Assembly: GCA_964648215.1 (NCBI GenBank)
Contig: CAZYMF010000279.1
Location: forward strand, 1-5,629
DNA: 5,629 bases
Origin: CAZYMF01 sp964648215
Lineage (GTDB): Bacteria > Desulfobacterota > Binatia > HRBIN30 > JACQVA1
Reading direction: 5' to 3'
Position 1 is the first letter of the stretch; each line of letters opens with the position of its first letter. The notes under the pieces were generated by a model. The model ran no database searches and was not told where the DNA came from. It saw only the letters and a program-made list of their open reading frames with translations. Position numbers and translations under genes: made by a program. This document shows, piece by piece, positions 1 to 5,629 of this stretch.

Positions 1-467
1 TGTCGCTGGTGGCGATCCTCGACGCGGACAAGGAAGGTTTTCTGCGCTCGGAACGGTCCCTGATCCAGACCGTCGGTCGCGCGGCCCGCAACGTCAGCGG
101 AACCGTCATCATGTACGCCGACCGGGTCACCGACTCGATGCGCCGCGCCATCGACGAGACCGACCGCCGCCGCGCCAAGCAGGAGGAGTTCAATCGCGAG
201 CACGGCATCACGCCGCAGACGATTCGCAAGGCGATCGATGCCCGCCTGGTCGATCTGGCCGAGGCCGACTACGTCGAGGTGCCGCTGGTGGCGGAGGAAG
301 AGGGCGACTACGTGCCGCTGGAGCAGATTCCCAAGCGCGTCGCCGCGCTGCAGAAGGAGATGCGCCAGGCCGCCGCCGATCTGGAGTTCGAGCGCGCCGC
401 CGAGCTGCGCGACGAGATGCAGAGATTGCAGGAACGGGAGCTCGCTCTGCGCGAGGCGGGGGCCTGA
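1..467 (+). CDS. uvrB: UvrABC system protein B, C-terminal part
   Basis: UvrB is the damage-verifying helicase-like subunit of the UvrABC nucleotide excision repair nuclease. It is loaded on DNA by UvrA and then recruits UvrC. The window opens inside the gene: the first full codon is at base 3 and the reading frame gives 154 residues to the TGA at 465-467. Near the start, SLVAILDADKEGFLRSERS runs into QTVGRAARN, which is helicase motif VI with its two arginines. EHGITPQTIRK follows, a typical UvrB signature. The last ~45 residues (from EQIPKRV) form a charged helical hairpin with LEFERAAELRDEM, the UVR domain that contacts UvrC. The C-terminus looks complete and of normal type. No Rho-independent terminator is visible after the stop, so some read-through into the pyr leader is possible. 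Family identity rests on these motifs; the N-terminal two thirds lie outside the window. Confidence 0.97.
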   Translation, partial: SLVAILDADKEGFLRSERSLIQTVGRAARNVSGTVIMYADRVTDSMRRAIDETDRRRAKQEEFNREHGITPQTIRKAIDARLVDLAEADYVEVPLVAEEEGDYVPLEQIPKRVAALQKEMRQAAADLEFERAAELRDEMQRLQERELALREAGA

Positions 468-504
468 AGGATCGCCGCGGACAAGGGCGAGGCCGGAAGG
501 AGAA

Positions 505-533
505 TTGACTTCGAGCGCCGCTCGCGTTACAAG
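505..533 (+). promoter_or_regulatory. sigma70-type promoter of the pyr operon
   Basis: A -35 box TTGACT (505-510, 5 of 6 consensus bases) and a -10 box TACAAG (528-533, 4 of 6) are separated by exactly 17 nt. This predicts transcription start near 540-541. The start would lie only a few bases before the 5' base of the PyrR-binding hairpin, so the whole attenuator is inside the transcript. The position, 38 bp after the uvrB stop, fits an independent operon promoter. The call is from sequence alone; no start site has been mapped. Confidence 0.75.
512..524. repeat. perfect 13-bp palindrome in the promoter spacer
   Basis: CGAGCG (512-517), a central C (518) and CGCTCG (519-524) form a perfect inverted repeat. 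It lies wholly between the -35 and -10 boxes of the pyr promoter, where a bound repressor would block RNA polymerase. It could be an operator, but short GC palindromes arise by chance in DNA this GC-rich, and no regulator can be named. Confidence 0.35.
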
Positions 534-542
534 AATCGCAGC

Positions 543-572
543 CTTTAAGCTGGTCCCGTGAGGCCAGGAAGG
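543..572 (+). promoter_or_regulatory. PyrR-binding RNA hairpin (anti-antiterminator)
   Basis: The RNA GGUCCCGUGAGGCC (552-565) matches the PyrR-binding loop consensus ARUCCNGNGAGGYU known from Bacillus pyr leaders, except that the first base is G. It is closed by CTGG (550-553) pairing with CCAG (564-567). Below an internal loop, CTTT (543-546) pairs with AAGG (569-572), with one G-U pair, reproducing the lower stem of the Bacillus sites. In the established model, PyrR with UMP stabilises this hairpin. That prevents the antiterminator from forming and lets the downstream terminator end transcription. The match to the consensus and the position in front of pyrR make the call strong. The 3' side also contains the ribosome site of the small leader frame that follows. 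Confidence 0.9.
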
Positions 573-573
573 G
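566..573 (+). promoter_or_regulatory. ribosome binding site of the leader ORF
   Basis: AGGAAGGG lies 4 nt before the ATG at 578 and is a good purine-rich Shine-Dalgarno sequence. Its first bases form the 3' side of the PyrR hairpin (AG of CCAG at 566-567, AAGG of the lower stem at 569-572). PyrR bound to the folded hairpin would therefore hide it from ribosomes. This overlap is directly visible; the regulatory effect is inferred. Confidence 0.6.
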
Positions 574-577
574 TTCC

Positions 578-613
578 ATGAGCGCAAACGGCAACAACAC
601 AAACGGCAAGTGA
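578..613 (+). CDS. putative 11-residue leader peptide, MSANGNNTNGK
   Basis: An ATG with the strong upstream purine tract AGGAAGGG opens an 11-codon frame ending in TGA at 611-613, two bases before the terminator stem. Four of the 11 codons are AAC (Asn). The frame lies wholly in the loop of the antiterminator, between the PyrR hairpin and the terminator. A ribosome finishing on the TGA would cover the 5' arm of the terminator, so translation could favour read-through, as in leader-peptide attenuators such as the E. coli pyrBI leader. A 10-nt direct repeat, CAAACGGCAA (585-594 and 600-609), makes up most of the frame. The alternative is that this is only an unstructured A/C-rich spacer and the ORF is accidental. 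It is too short for composition or family evidence, so I cannot show that it is translated. Confidence 0.4.
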   Translation: MSANGNNTNGK

Positions 614-615
614 CG

Positions 616-644
616 GCCTCCTCACGGCGAGGGGGCTTTTTTTT
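616..644 (+). terminator. intrinsic terminator of the pyr leader (attenuator)
   Basis: GCCTCCTC (616-623) pairs with GAGGGGGC (629-636) to give an 8-bp stem with one G-U pair and a 5-nt loop. Eight T's (637-644) follow directly. It lies about 75 nt after the predicted transcription start and just before pyrR, so it acts as an attenuator, not an end-of-gene terminator. Its 5' arm is shared with the antiterminator helix. Confidence 0.9.
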
Positions 645-671
645 GTCCGCAGAGCGATGAACGAGGGGCGC

Positions 672-1235
672 GTGCAGCAACGACAGGAGCGCAACGGGCG
701 GGAGCGGATCGTCATGGACGGGCAGGCCGTCGAGCGCGCTCTGACGCGCATCGCCCACGAGATCCTCGAGCGCAACAAGGGGACCGAGGGCCTGGTGCTG
801 GTCGGCGTGCGCTCGCGCGGCGTCTACATCGCCGATCGCCTGCGCGCCAGGATCGCCGCCATCGAGAAGGTGGACCTGCCGAGCGGGATCATCGACATCA
901 CGCTGTACCGCGACGACCTCAGCCGCGCACGGCAGCAGCCGACCATCAAGGGGACCGACATCCGTTTTCCGATCGACGACCGGCGCGTGCTGCTCGTCGA
1001 CGACGTGCTCTACACCGGCCGCACCGTGCGCGCGGCCCTCGATGCGCTGATGGACTTCGGCCGGCCGCAGAACGTGCAGCTGGTCGTGCTGATCGATCGC
1101 GGACACCGCGAGCTGCCGATTCGGGCCGACTTCGTCGGCAAGAACCTGCCGACCGCCGTCAACGAGCTGGTCCAGGTGAGGTTGACGGAGAGCGACGGGC
1201 GCGACGAGGTCGCCATCGCCCAGAGCGCGGAGTGA
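672..1235 (+). CDS. pyrR: PyrR, bifunctional pyr operon RNA-binding regulator / uracil phosphoribosyltransferase
   Basis: PyrR binds UMP and the pyr mRNA leader to promote termination; many members also convert uracil and PRPP to UMP. Numbering from GTG 672 (187 residues), ALTRIAHEILERNKG near residue 24 is the N-terminal signature, ITLYRDDLSR follows, and VLLVDDVLYTGRT (106-118) is the PRPP-binding loop. DRGHRELPIRADFVGK (142-157) is the conserved basic segment. Thr25, Arg26, His29, Arg146, Arg151 and Lys157 appear to match residues linked to RNA binding in Bacillus subtilis PyrR (from memory), consistent with the PyrR site upstream. Start choice: GTG 672 has GAGG at 663-666 with 5 nt spacing. 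The longer in-frame ATG 657 has no ribosome site. ATG 714 (GGGAG at 700-704) would remove the first beta strand. The usual family length is about 175-185. First gene of the operon, autoregulated through the leader. Confidence 0.96.
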   Translation: MQQRQERNGRERIVMDGQAVERALTRIAHEILERNKGTEGLVLVGVRSRGVYIADRLRARIAAIEKVDLPSGIIDITLYRDDLSRARQQPTIKGTDIRFPIDDRRVLLVDDVLYTGRTVRAALDALMDFGRPQNVQLVVLIDRGHRELPIRADFVGKNLPTAVNELVQVRLTESDGRDEVAIAQSAE

Positions 1236-1241
1236 AGGGGG
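1235..1241 (+). promoter_or_regulatory. ribosome binding site that fixes the pyrB start
   Basis: AAGGGGG begins at the last base of the pyrR stop and lies 5 nt before ATG 1247. It favours ATG 1247 over the in-frame GTG 1232, which overlaps the pyrR stop and has no good purine tract before it. Termination on pyrR followed by reinitiation at pyrB is plausible. Confidence 0.7.
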
Positions 1242-1246
1242 CGGAC

Positions 1247-2227
<981 letters not shown>

Positions 2228-2231
2228 GACC

Positions 2232-3548
2232 GTGGCGTCCCCCTCTCTGCTCGTTGCCGGCGGCACCGTCGTCGATCCGGCCAACGACGTGCACGCCGCC
2301 CGCGACGTGCTGATCGAGGAAGGCCGCATCGCGGCCGTTGCCGAGCCGGGCACGATCGCGGCCGACGGGGCGGAGAGCGTCGACGCCTCCGGCTGCCTGG
2401 TTCTTCCCGGGCTGATCGACATGCACGTTCACCTGCGCGAGCCGGGCTACGAGTACAAGGAGACCATCGAGACCGGTGCGCAGGCCGCCGCGGCCGGCGG
2501 GTTCACCGCCGTCGCCTGCATGGCCAACACCGACCCGGTCAACGACAGCGCCGCGGTCACGGCGTCGATTCTCGATCGCGCGCGCGAGGTCGACCTGGTG
2601 CGCGTGTACGCCATCGGCGCCGTCACCATGGGTCTGCGCGGCGCGCGGCTGGCGGAGATCGGCGAGATGCGCCGGGCCGGCATCGTCGCCGTCTCCGACG
2701 ACGGCCAGCCGATCATGGACGGCGAGCTGATGCGCCGCGCCCTCGAGTACACCGCCATGTTCGGCATCCCCGTCATCGCCCACGAGGAGGACCGTGCCAT
2801 TGCCGGCGGCGGGGTGATGAACGAGGGGGCGATGTCACTGCGCCTGGGCCTCAAGGGCATGCCGGCGGCCGCGGAGACGGTGATGGTGGCGCGTGACATC
2901 GCCCTGGCCGAGCAGACCGGCGGCCGGGTGCACATCGCCCACGTCAGCGCCATCGGCTCCGTCGAGCTGATCCGCGCCGCCAAGGCGCGCGGCGTGCCGG
3001 TGACGGGCGAGGCCTCGCCGCATCATTTCACTCTGACCGAGGCGGCCGTGGACGGCTACAACAGCAACGCCAAGATGAATCCTCCCCTGCGCACGGCGGC
3101 GGACGTCGCGGCGGTGCGCGCCGGAGTGCGCGACGGTACGCTGGACGTCATCGCCACCGATCACGCCCCGCATCACCGCGACGAGAAGGACGTCGAGTTC
3201 GATGCCGCGCTCAACGGCATCATCGGTCTCGAGACCGCCGTGCCGCTGGCCCTGCGTCTGATCGCCGAGGCCGACATCCCGATCGCCACCCTGGTGCGTG
3301 CCATGAGCACCAACCCGGCGAAGATCCTCGGCGTGCCGGGCGGCTCGGTCGGCGTCGGTGACGTCGCCGACGTCTCCGTCGTCGATCCGCGGCGGCGCTG
3401 GACGGTCGATCCGGCCAAGCTGCGCTCGAAGAGTCGCAACACCCCGTTCGGCGGCTGGGAGATGACCGGCCAAGCCGTTGCCACCATCGTCGGCGGGCGC
3501 ATCGTTCACCGTCTCGACGGCAAGGAGCGTAGAAAGAAATCCGCATGA
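2232..3548 (+). CDS. pyrC: dihydroorotase, class I
   Basis: PyrC reversibly cyclises carbamoyl-aspartate to dihydroorotate, the third step of the pathway. The 438-residue protein is an amidohydrolase-fold enzyme of the larger, class I type. Visible metal-site residues are His65 and His67 in DMHVHLREPG, Asp156 in SDDGQ, His184 in IAHEED and His237 in HIAHVS. Asn278 and the catalytic Asp310 in ATDHAPHH are also present. All the expected active-site residues are there, so it should be active, unlike the inactive PyrC' partners of some PyrB enzymes. GTG 2232 is chosen because MASPSLLVAGGTVVDPAND begins exactly like the family. The ribosome site is weak (GGAAGG at 2214-2219, too far), so translational coupling to pyrB, 4 nt upstream, is likely. 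In Aquifex, class I dihydroorotase forms a complex with PyrB, and the adjacency here would suit that. The 3' end overlaps carA. Confidence 0.97.
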   Translation: MASPSLLVAGGTVVDPANDVHAARDVLIEEGRIAAVAEPGTIAADGAESVDASGCLVLPGLIDMHVHLREPGYEYKETIETGAQAAAAGGFTAVACMANTDPVNDSAAVTASILDRAREVDLVRVYAIGAVTMGLRGARLAEIGEMRRAGIVAVSDDGQPIMDGELMRRALEYTAMFGIPVIAHEEDRAIAGGGVMNEGAMSLRLGLKGMPAAAETVMVARDIALAEQTGGRVHIAHVSAIGSVELIRAAKARGVPVTGEASPHHFTLTEAAVDGYNSNAKMNPPLRTAADVAAVRAGVRDGTLDVIATDHAPHHRDEKDVEFDAALNGIIGLETAVPLALRLIAEADIPIATLVRAMSTNPAKILGVPGGSVGVGDVADVSVVDPRRRWTVDPAKLRSKSRNTPFGGWEMTGQAVATIVGGRIVHRLDGKERRKKSA

Positions 3549-4663
3549 AGGCATTACTCGCACTGGCCGACGGCACCGTCTTCGGAGGAGAGTCCTTCGG
3601 CGCCGAAGGCGAAGCCGCCGGCGAGGTGGTGTTCAACACCTCGATGACCGGGTATCAGGAGATTCTCACCGACCCCTCGTACTGCGGTCAGCTGGTGGCG
3701 ATGACCTACCCGGAGATCGGCAACGTCGGCGTCAATCGAGAGGACGTCGAGTCGCGACGGCCGTTTCTGCAAGGCTTCATCGTCAAGGAGTACTGGGAGC
3801 AGCCGAGCAACTGGCGCGCGCGGCAGAGCTTGCGCGACTACCTGGTCGCCAACCGTATCCCGGCGATCCAGGGGATCGACACCCGTGCCCTGGTCCGACA
3901 CATCCGCGAGCGCGGCGCCCAGAATGCCGTGCTGTCCACCACGGATTCGGATCCCGGGAGCTGCGTCGCCAAAGCCAAGGCCTCGCCGGGGCTGATCGGC
4001 CGCGACCTGGTGCGCGAGGTCACCTGCGGCGAGGCGTACGACTGGACAGAGGCCGACTGGTCGCTGTCGGAGGGCTACGCTCAGGCGCGGCCGGATGCGC
4101 AGGCTCCGTTCGTCGTCGCCTACGACTACGGCATCAAGCGCAACATCCTGCGCAACCTGGTGGCCGGCGGCTGTCGCGTGCGGGTGGTGCCGGCGGCGAC
4201 GCCGGCGGCACAGGCGCTCGCGCTGCAGCCCGACGGCATCTTCCTCTCCAACGGGCCGGGAGACCCGGACGTCGGCCCGTACGCCGGCATCGTGCGCGAC
4301 CTCGTCGGCAAGCGGCCGATCTTCGGCATCTGCCTCGGGCATCAGATTCTCGGCCTCGCTCTCGGCGGACGGACGTACAAGCTCAAGTTCGGGCATCACG
4401 GCGGCAACCAGCCGGTGATGGACCTCACCACCCGCAAGACGGAGATCACCAGTCAGAACCACGGTTTCGCCGTGGACGTCGACTCGTTGCAAGGGGTGGC
4501 CGAGCTGACGCACGTGAACCTGAACGATCGCACCGTCGAAGGCCTGGCGAAGCCGGATGCGCAGCTCTTCTCGGTCCAGTACCATCCCGAGGCCTCGCCG
4601 GGCCCGCACGACGCCAACTACCTGTTCCAGCGTTTTTTGAAAATGATCGACGCAACCCGCTGA
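3545..4663 (+). CDS. carA: carbamoyl phosphate synthase small (glutaminase) subunit
   Basis: CarA hydrolyses glutamine and passes ammonia through a tunnel to CarB, which makes carbamoyl phosphate. The protein has 372 residues, within the usual 360-385. The N-terminal CarA-specific domain shows GEVVFNTSMTGYQEILTDPS (26-45) and IQGIDTRALVRHIRE (108-122). The class I amidotransferase domain starts near residue 188 with FVVAYDYGIKRNI. SNGPGDP (235-241) gives the oxyanion region. Cys263 in GICLGHQ, with His347 and Glu349 in QYHPEA, forms the catalytic triad. The start ATG 3545 overlaps the pyrC stop as ATGA, with only a weak A-rich purine tract before it (3531-3539), so it depends on coupling to pyrC. 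All key residues are intact. The next gene is its partner carB, but 223 bp intervene, unlike the tight spacing elsewhere in the operon. Confidence 0.98.
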   Translation: MKALLALADGTVFGGESFGAEGEAAGEVVFNTSMTGYQEILTDPSYCGQLVAMTYPEIGNVGVNREDVESRRPFLQGFIVKEYWEQPSNWRARQSLRDYLVANRIPAIQGIDTRALVRHIRERGAQNAVLSTTDSDPGSCVAKAKASPGLIGRDLVREVTCGEAYDWTEADWSLSEGYAQARPDAQAPFVVAYDYGIKRNILRNLVAGGCRVRVVPAATPAAQALALQPDGIFLSNGPGDPDVGPYAGIVRDLVGKRPIFGICLGHQILGLALGGRTYKLKFGHHGGNQPVMDLTTRKTEITSQNHGFAVDVDSLQGVAELTHVNLNDRTVEGLAKPDAQLFSVQYHPEASPGPHDANYLFQRFLKMIDATR

Positions 4664-4682
4664 CCCTAAACGGAAATGCTGA

Positions 4683-4851
4683 ACCACAGAGGCACAGAGA
4701 ACACCGAGGCCGGCCAGGGTGAGGGAAGAGAATGCAGCGGTGTTCTCCTGTCTCCCTCACCCCGACCCTCTCAGAGGGAGAGGGAGCCGGAAGAAGCAGG
4801 GCCTTTCTCAGCTCGGCGATCTCTTCTCTGTGTCCTCCGTGCCTCTGTGGT
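4683..4851. repeat. composite intergenic inverted-repeat element between carA and carB
   Basis: Two imperfect 26-bp arms face each other: ACCACAGAGGCACAGAG... at 4683-4708 and its inverted copy at 4826-4851, matching at 23 of 26 positions (the first 13 are identical). I recognise the CCACAGAGGCACAGAG family from memory as a common intergenic repeat in several GC-rich bacterial groups, often mis-annotated as small proteins. Between the arms lies a second, different repeat (see 4717-4784). The element has no coding capacity that I believe. The arms resemble terminal inverted repeats of a non-autonomous, MITE- or REP-like element, but no clear target-site duplication is visible. It occupies 169 of the 223 bp between carA and carB and is the only break in an otherwise compact operon. 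Confidence 0.75.
4717..4784. repeat. inner double-hairpin repeat (CCCTCACCCC...GAGAGGG type)
   Basis: GGGTGAGGGA (4717-4726) is a perfect 10-bp inverted match to TCCCTCACCC (4753-4762), and inside it GAGAA (4728-4732) pairs with TTCTC (4743-4747). Directly after, CCCTCTC (4766-4772) pairs with GAGAGGG (4778-4784) over a 5-nt loop. The string CCCTCACCCCGACCCTCTC is another widespread intergenic repeat type that I recognise from memory. There is no T tract, so neither hairpin is an intrinsic terminator. In the polycistronic mRNA it would form two strong hairpins and could affect RNA stability or the carA to carB ratio. Confidence 0.65.
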
Positions 4852-4886
4852 GAGCTCTTTCTTCACAACCGCCAGACGAGCAGCGA

Positions 4887-5629
4887 ATGCCCAAACGCAC
4901 TGACATCAAAAGCATCCTTCTCATCGGCTCGGGGCCGATCGTCATCGGCCAGGCGTGCGAGTTCGACTACTCCGGCACGCAGGCGTGCAAGGCGCTCAAG
5001 GAGGAAGGGTACCGGGTGATCCTGATCAACTCGAACCCGGCCACCATCATGACCGACCCCGGCTTCGCCGATCGCACCTACGTCGAGCCGATCACGGTGG
5101 AGAGCCTCGAGGGCATCATCGCCGCCGAGAAGCCCGACGCGCTGCTGCCGACAATCGGCGGGCAGACGGGGCTGAACATGGCCATCGAGCTCGCCGAGCG
5201 CGGCATCCTCGATCGCTACGGCGTCGAGCTGATCGGCGCCAAGCTGCCGGCGATCAAGAAGGCCGAGGACCGCGACCTGTTCAAGGCGGCGATGGAGCGG
5301 ATCGGTCTCGACCTTCCCCGCAGCGGCTATGCCCACAGCTTCGAGGAGGCGGTTGCCGTCCGCGACCGGATCGGCCTGCCGCTGATCATCCGTCCGTCGC
5401 GCACCCTGGGCGGAACCGGCGGCGGCCTGGTGGGTACGGAGGCGGAGTTCGAGACCATGGTTCGCTGGGGTCTGGACGCCTCGCCGAGCCACGAGGTGCT
5501 CATCGAGGAGTCGATCGCCGGCTGGAAGGAGTTCGAGCTCGAGGTGATGCGCGACGGCAAGGACAACGTCGTCATCGTCTGCTCGATCGAGAACCTCGAT
5601 CCGATGGGGGTCCACACCGGCGACTCGAT
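4887..5629 (+). CDS. carB: carbamoyl phosphate synthase large subunit, N-terminal part
   Basis: CarB uses two ATP, bicarbonate and the ammonia released by CarA to make carbamoyl phosphate. Only 247 of about 1070 residues are in the window; the frame is open at the right edge. MPKRTDIKSILLIGSGPIVI begins exactly like E. coli CarB, which fixes ATG 4887. The pre-ATP-grasp domain covers about 1-125 (GQACEFDYSGTQACKAL, NSNPATIMTDP, GGQTGLN). The first ATP-grasp domain follows, with Arg129 (AEDRD), Arg169 (IIRPS), the glycine loop GGTGGG (175-180), GWKEFE with Glu215, and VHTGDS with His243. All match the carboxyphosphate site of the E. coli enzyme by position. Arg172 stands where E. coli has Phe (PSRTLGG versus PSFTMGG). 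No good Shine-Dalgarno precedes the ATG (CGAGCAGCGA), and a repeat element separates it from carA, so its translation cannot be closely coupled to carA. Confidence 0.97.
   Translation, partial: MPKRTDIKSILLIGSGPIVIGQACEFDYSGTQACKALKEEGYRVILINSNPATIMTDPGFADRTYVEPITVESLEGIIAAEKPDALLPTIGGQTGLNMAIELAERGILDRYGVELIGAKLPAIKKAEDRDLFKAAMERIGLDLPRSGYAHSFEEAVAVRDRIGLPLIIRPSRTLGGTGGGLVGTEAEFETMVRWGLDASPSHEVLIEESIAGWKEFELEVMRDGKDNVVIVCSIENLDPMGVHTGDS

Larger units (their letters stand above)
556..627 (+). promoter_or_regulatory. antiterminator pairing of the pyr attenuator
   Basis: CCGTGAGG (556-563), inside the PyrR hairpin, is perfectly complementary to CCTCACGG (620-627), which covers part of the 5' arm and the loop of the terminator. 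Two more pairs (564-565 with 615-616) can form around a 3-nt bulge. This helix cannot coexist with the PyrR hairpin or with the terminator. That is the logic of PyrR-controlled attenuation: without PyrR-UMP the helix forms and polymerase reads through into pyrR. The pairing is read from the sequence; folding energies were not computed. Confidence 0.75.

Noticed and set aside
468..504. A terminator for uvrB
   Set aside because: Only weak GC pairings and no T run are visible before the pyr promoter.
3478..4722. 414-codon + strand open frame overlapping carA
   Set aside because: It lies in another frame over carA, is dominated by Arg, Ala and Gly, and matches nothing I recognise. Long alternative frames are normal in DNA this GC-rich.
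4717..4784. Hairpins after carA as a Rho-independent terminator
   Set aside because: Strong stems, but no T run follows either, and carB continues the pathway directly downstream.
4683..4851. CRISPR array or insertion sequence with a transposase
   Set aside because: The arms are inverted, not regularly spaced direct repeats, and the 169-bp element has no room for a transposase gene.
4676..5019. Small + strand ORFs beginning NHRGTENTE or containing LTPTLSEGEG
   Set aside because: These peptide strings are translations of the intergenic repeats and are often mis-annotated as proteins; no independent coding evidence.

Overview
The window holds one continuous, co-directional block on the + strand of a high-GC bacterial chromosome. 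It starts with the 3' end of uvrB, then carries a de novo pyrimidine operon in the order pyrR-pyrB-pyrC-carA-carB, with carB cut by the right edge. GC-rich third codon positions, the protein sequences and the type of intergenic repeat suggest a Gram-negative-like lineage near Deltaproteobacteria or a related uncultured phylum. That assignment is a guess from memory of similar proteins, not a search result. Nothing points to a phage, plasmid or genomic island.

Region by region: bases 1-467 are the UvrB C-terminus (last helicase motif and UVR domain). Bases 468-671 form a compact control region. It has a good sigma70-type promoter (505-533), then an RNA leader starting near 540 with a near-consensus PyrR-binding hairpin (543-572), a tiny 11-codon reading frame with a strong ribosome site (578-613), and an intrinsic terminator with eight T's (616-644). 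An 8-bp antiterminator pairing (556-563 with 620-627) is mutually exclusive with both hairpins. Bases 672-4663 are four tightly packed genes: pyrR, pyrB, pyrC and carA. They are separated by 11 nt, by 4 nt and by an ATGA overlap. Bases 4664-4886 break the packing with a composite, nested inverted-repeat element. carB starts at 4887.

How it works together: CarA and CarB make carbamoyl phosphate from glutamine, bicarbonate and ATP. PyrB joins it to aspartate, and PyrC closes the ring to dihydroorotate. PyrR, the first gene, is expected to sense UMP and bind the leader of its own mRNA, releasing the terminator when pyrimidines are plentiful. pyrD, pyrE and pyrF are not in the window.

Most of the window is conventional. 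The parts worth a second look are the leader, where a short Asn-rich reading frame is nested inside the PyrR attenuator with its ribosome site in the PyrR hairpin, and the nested repeat that separates carA from carB.
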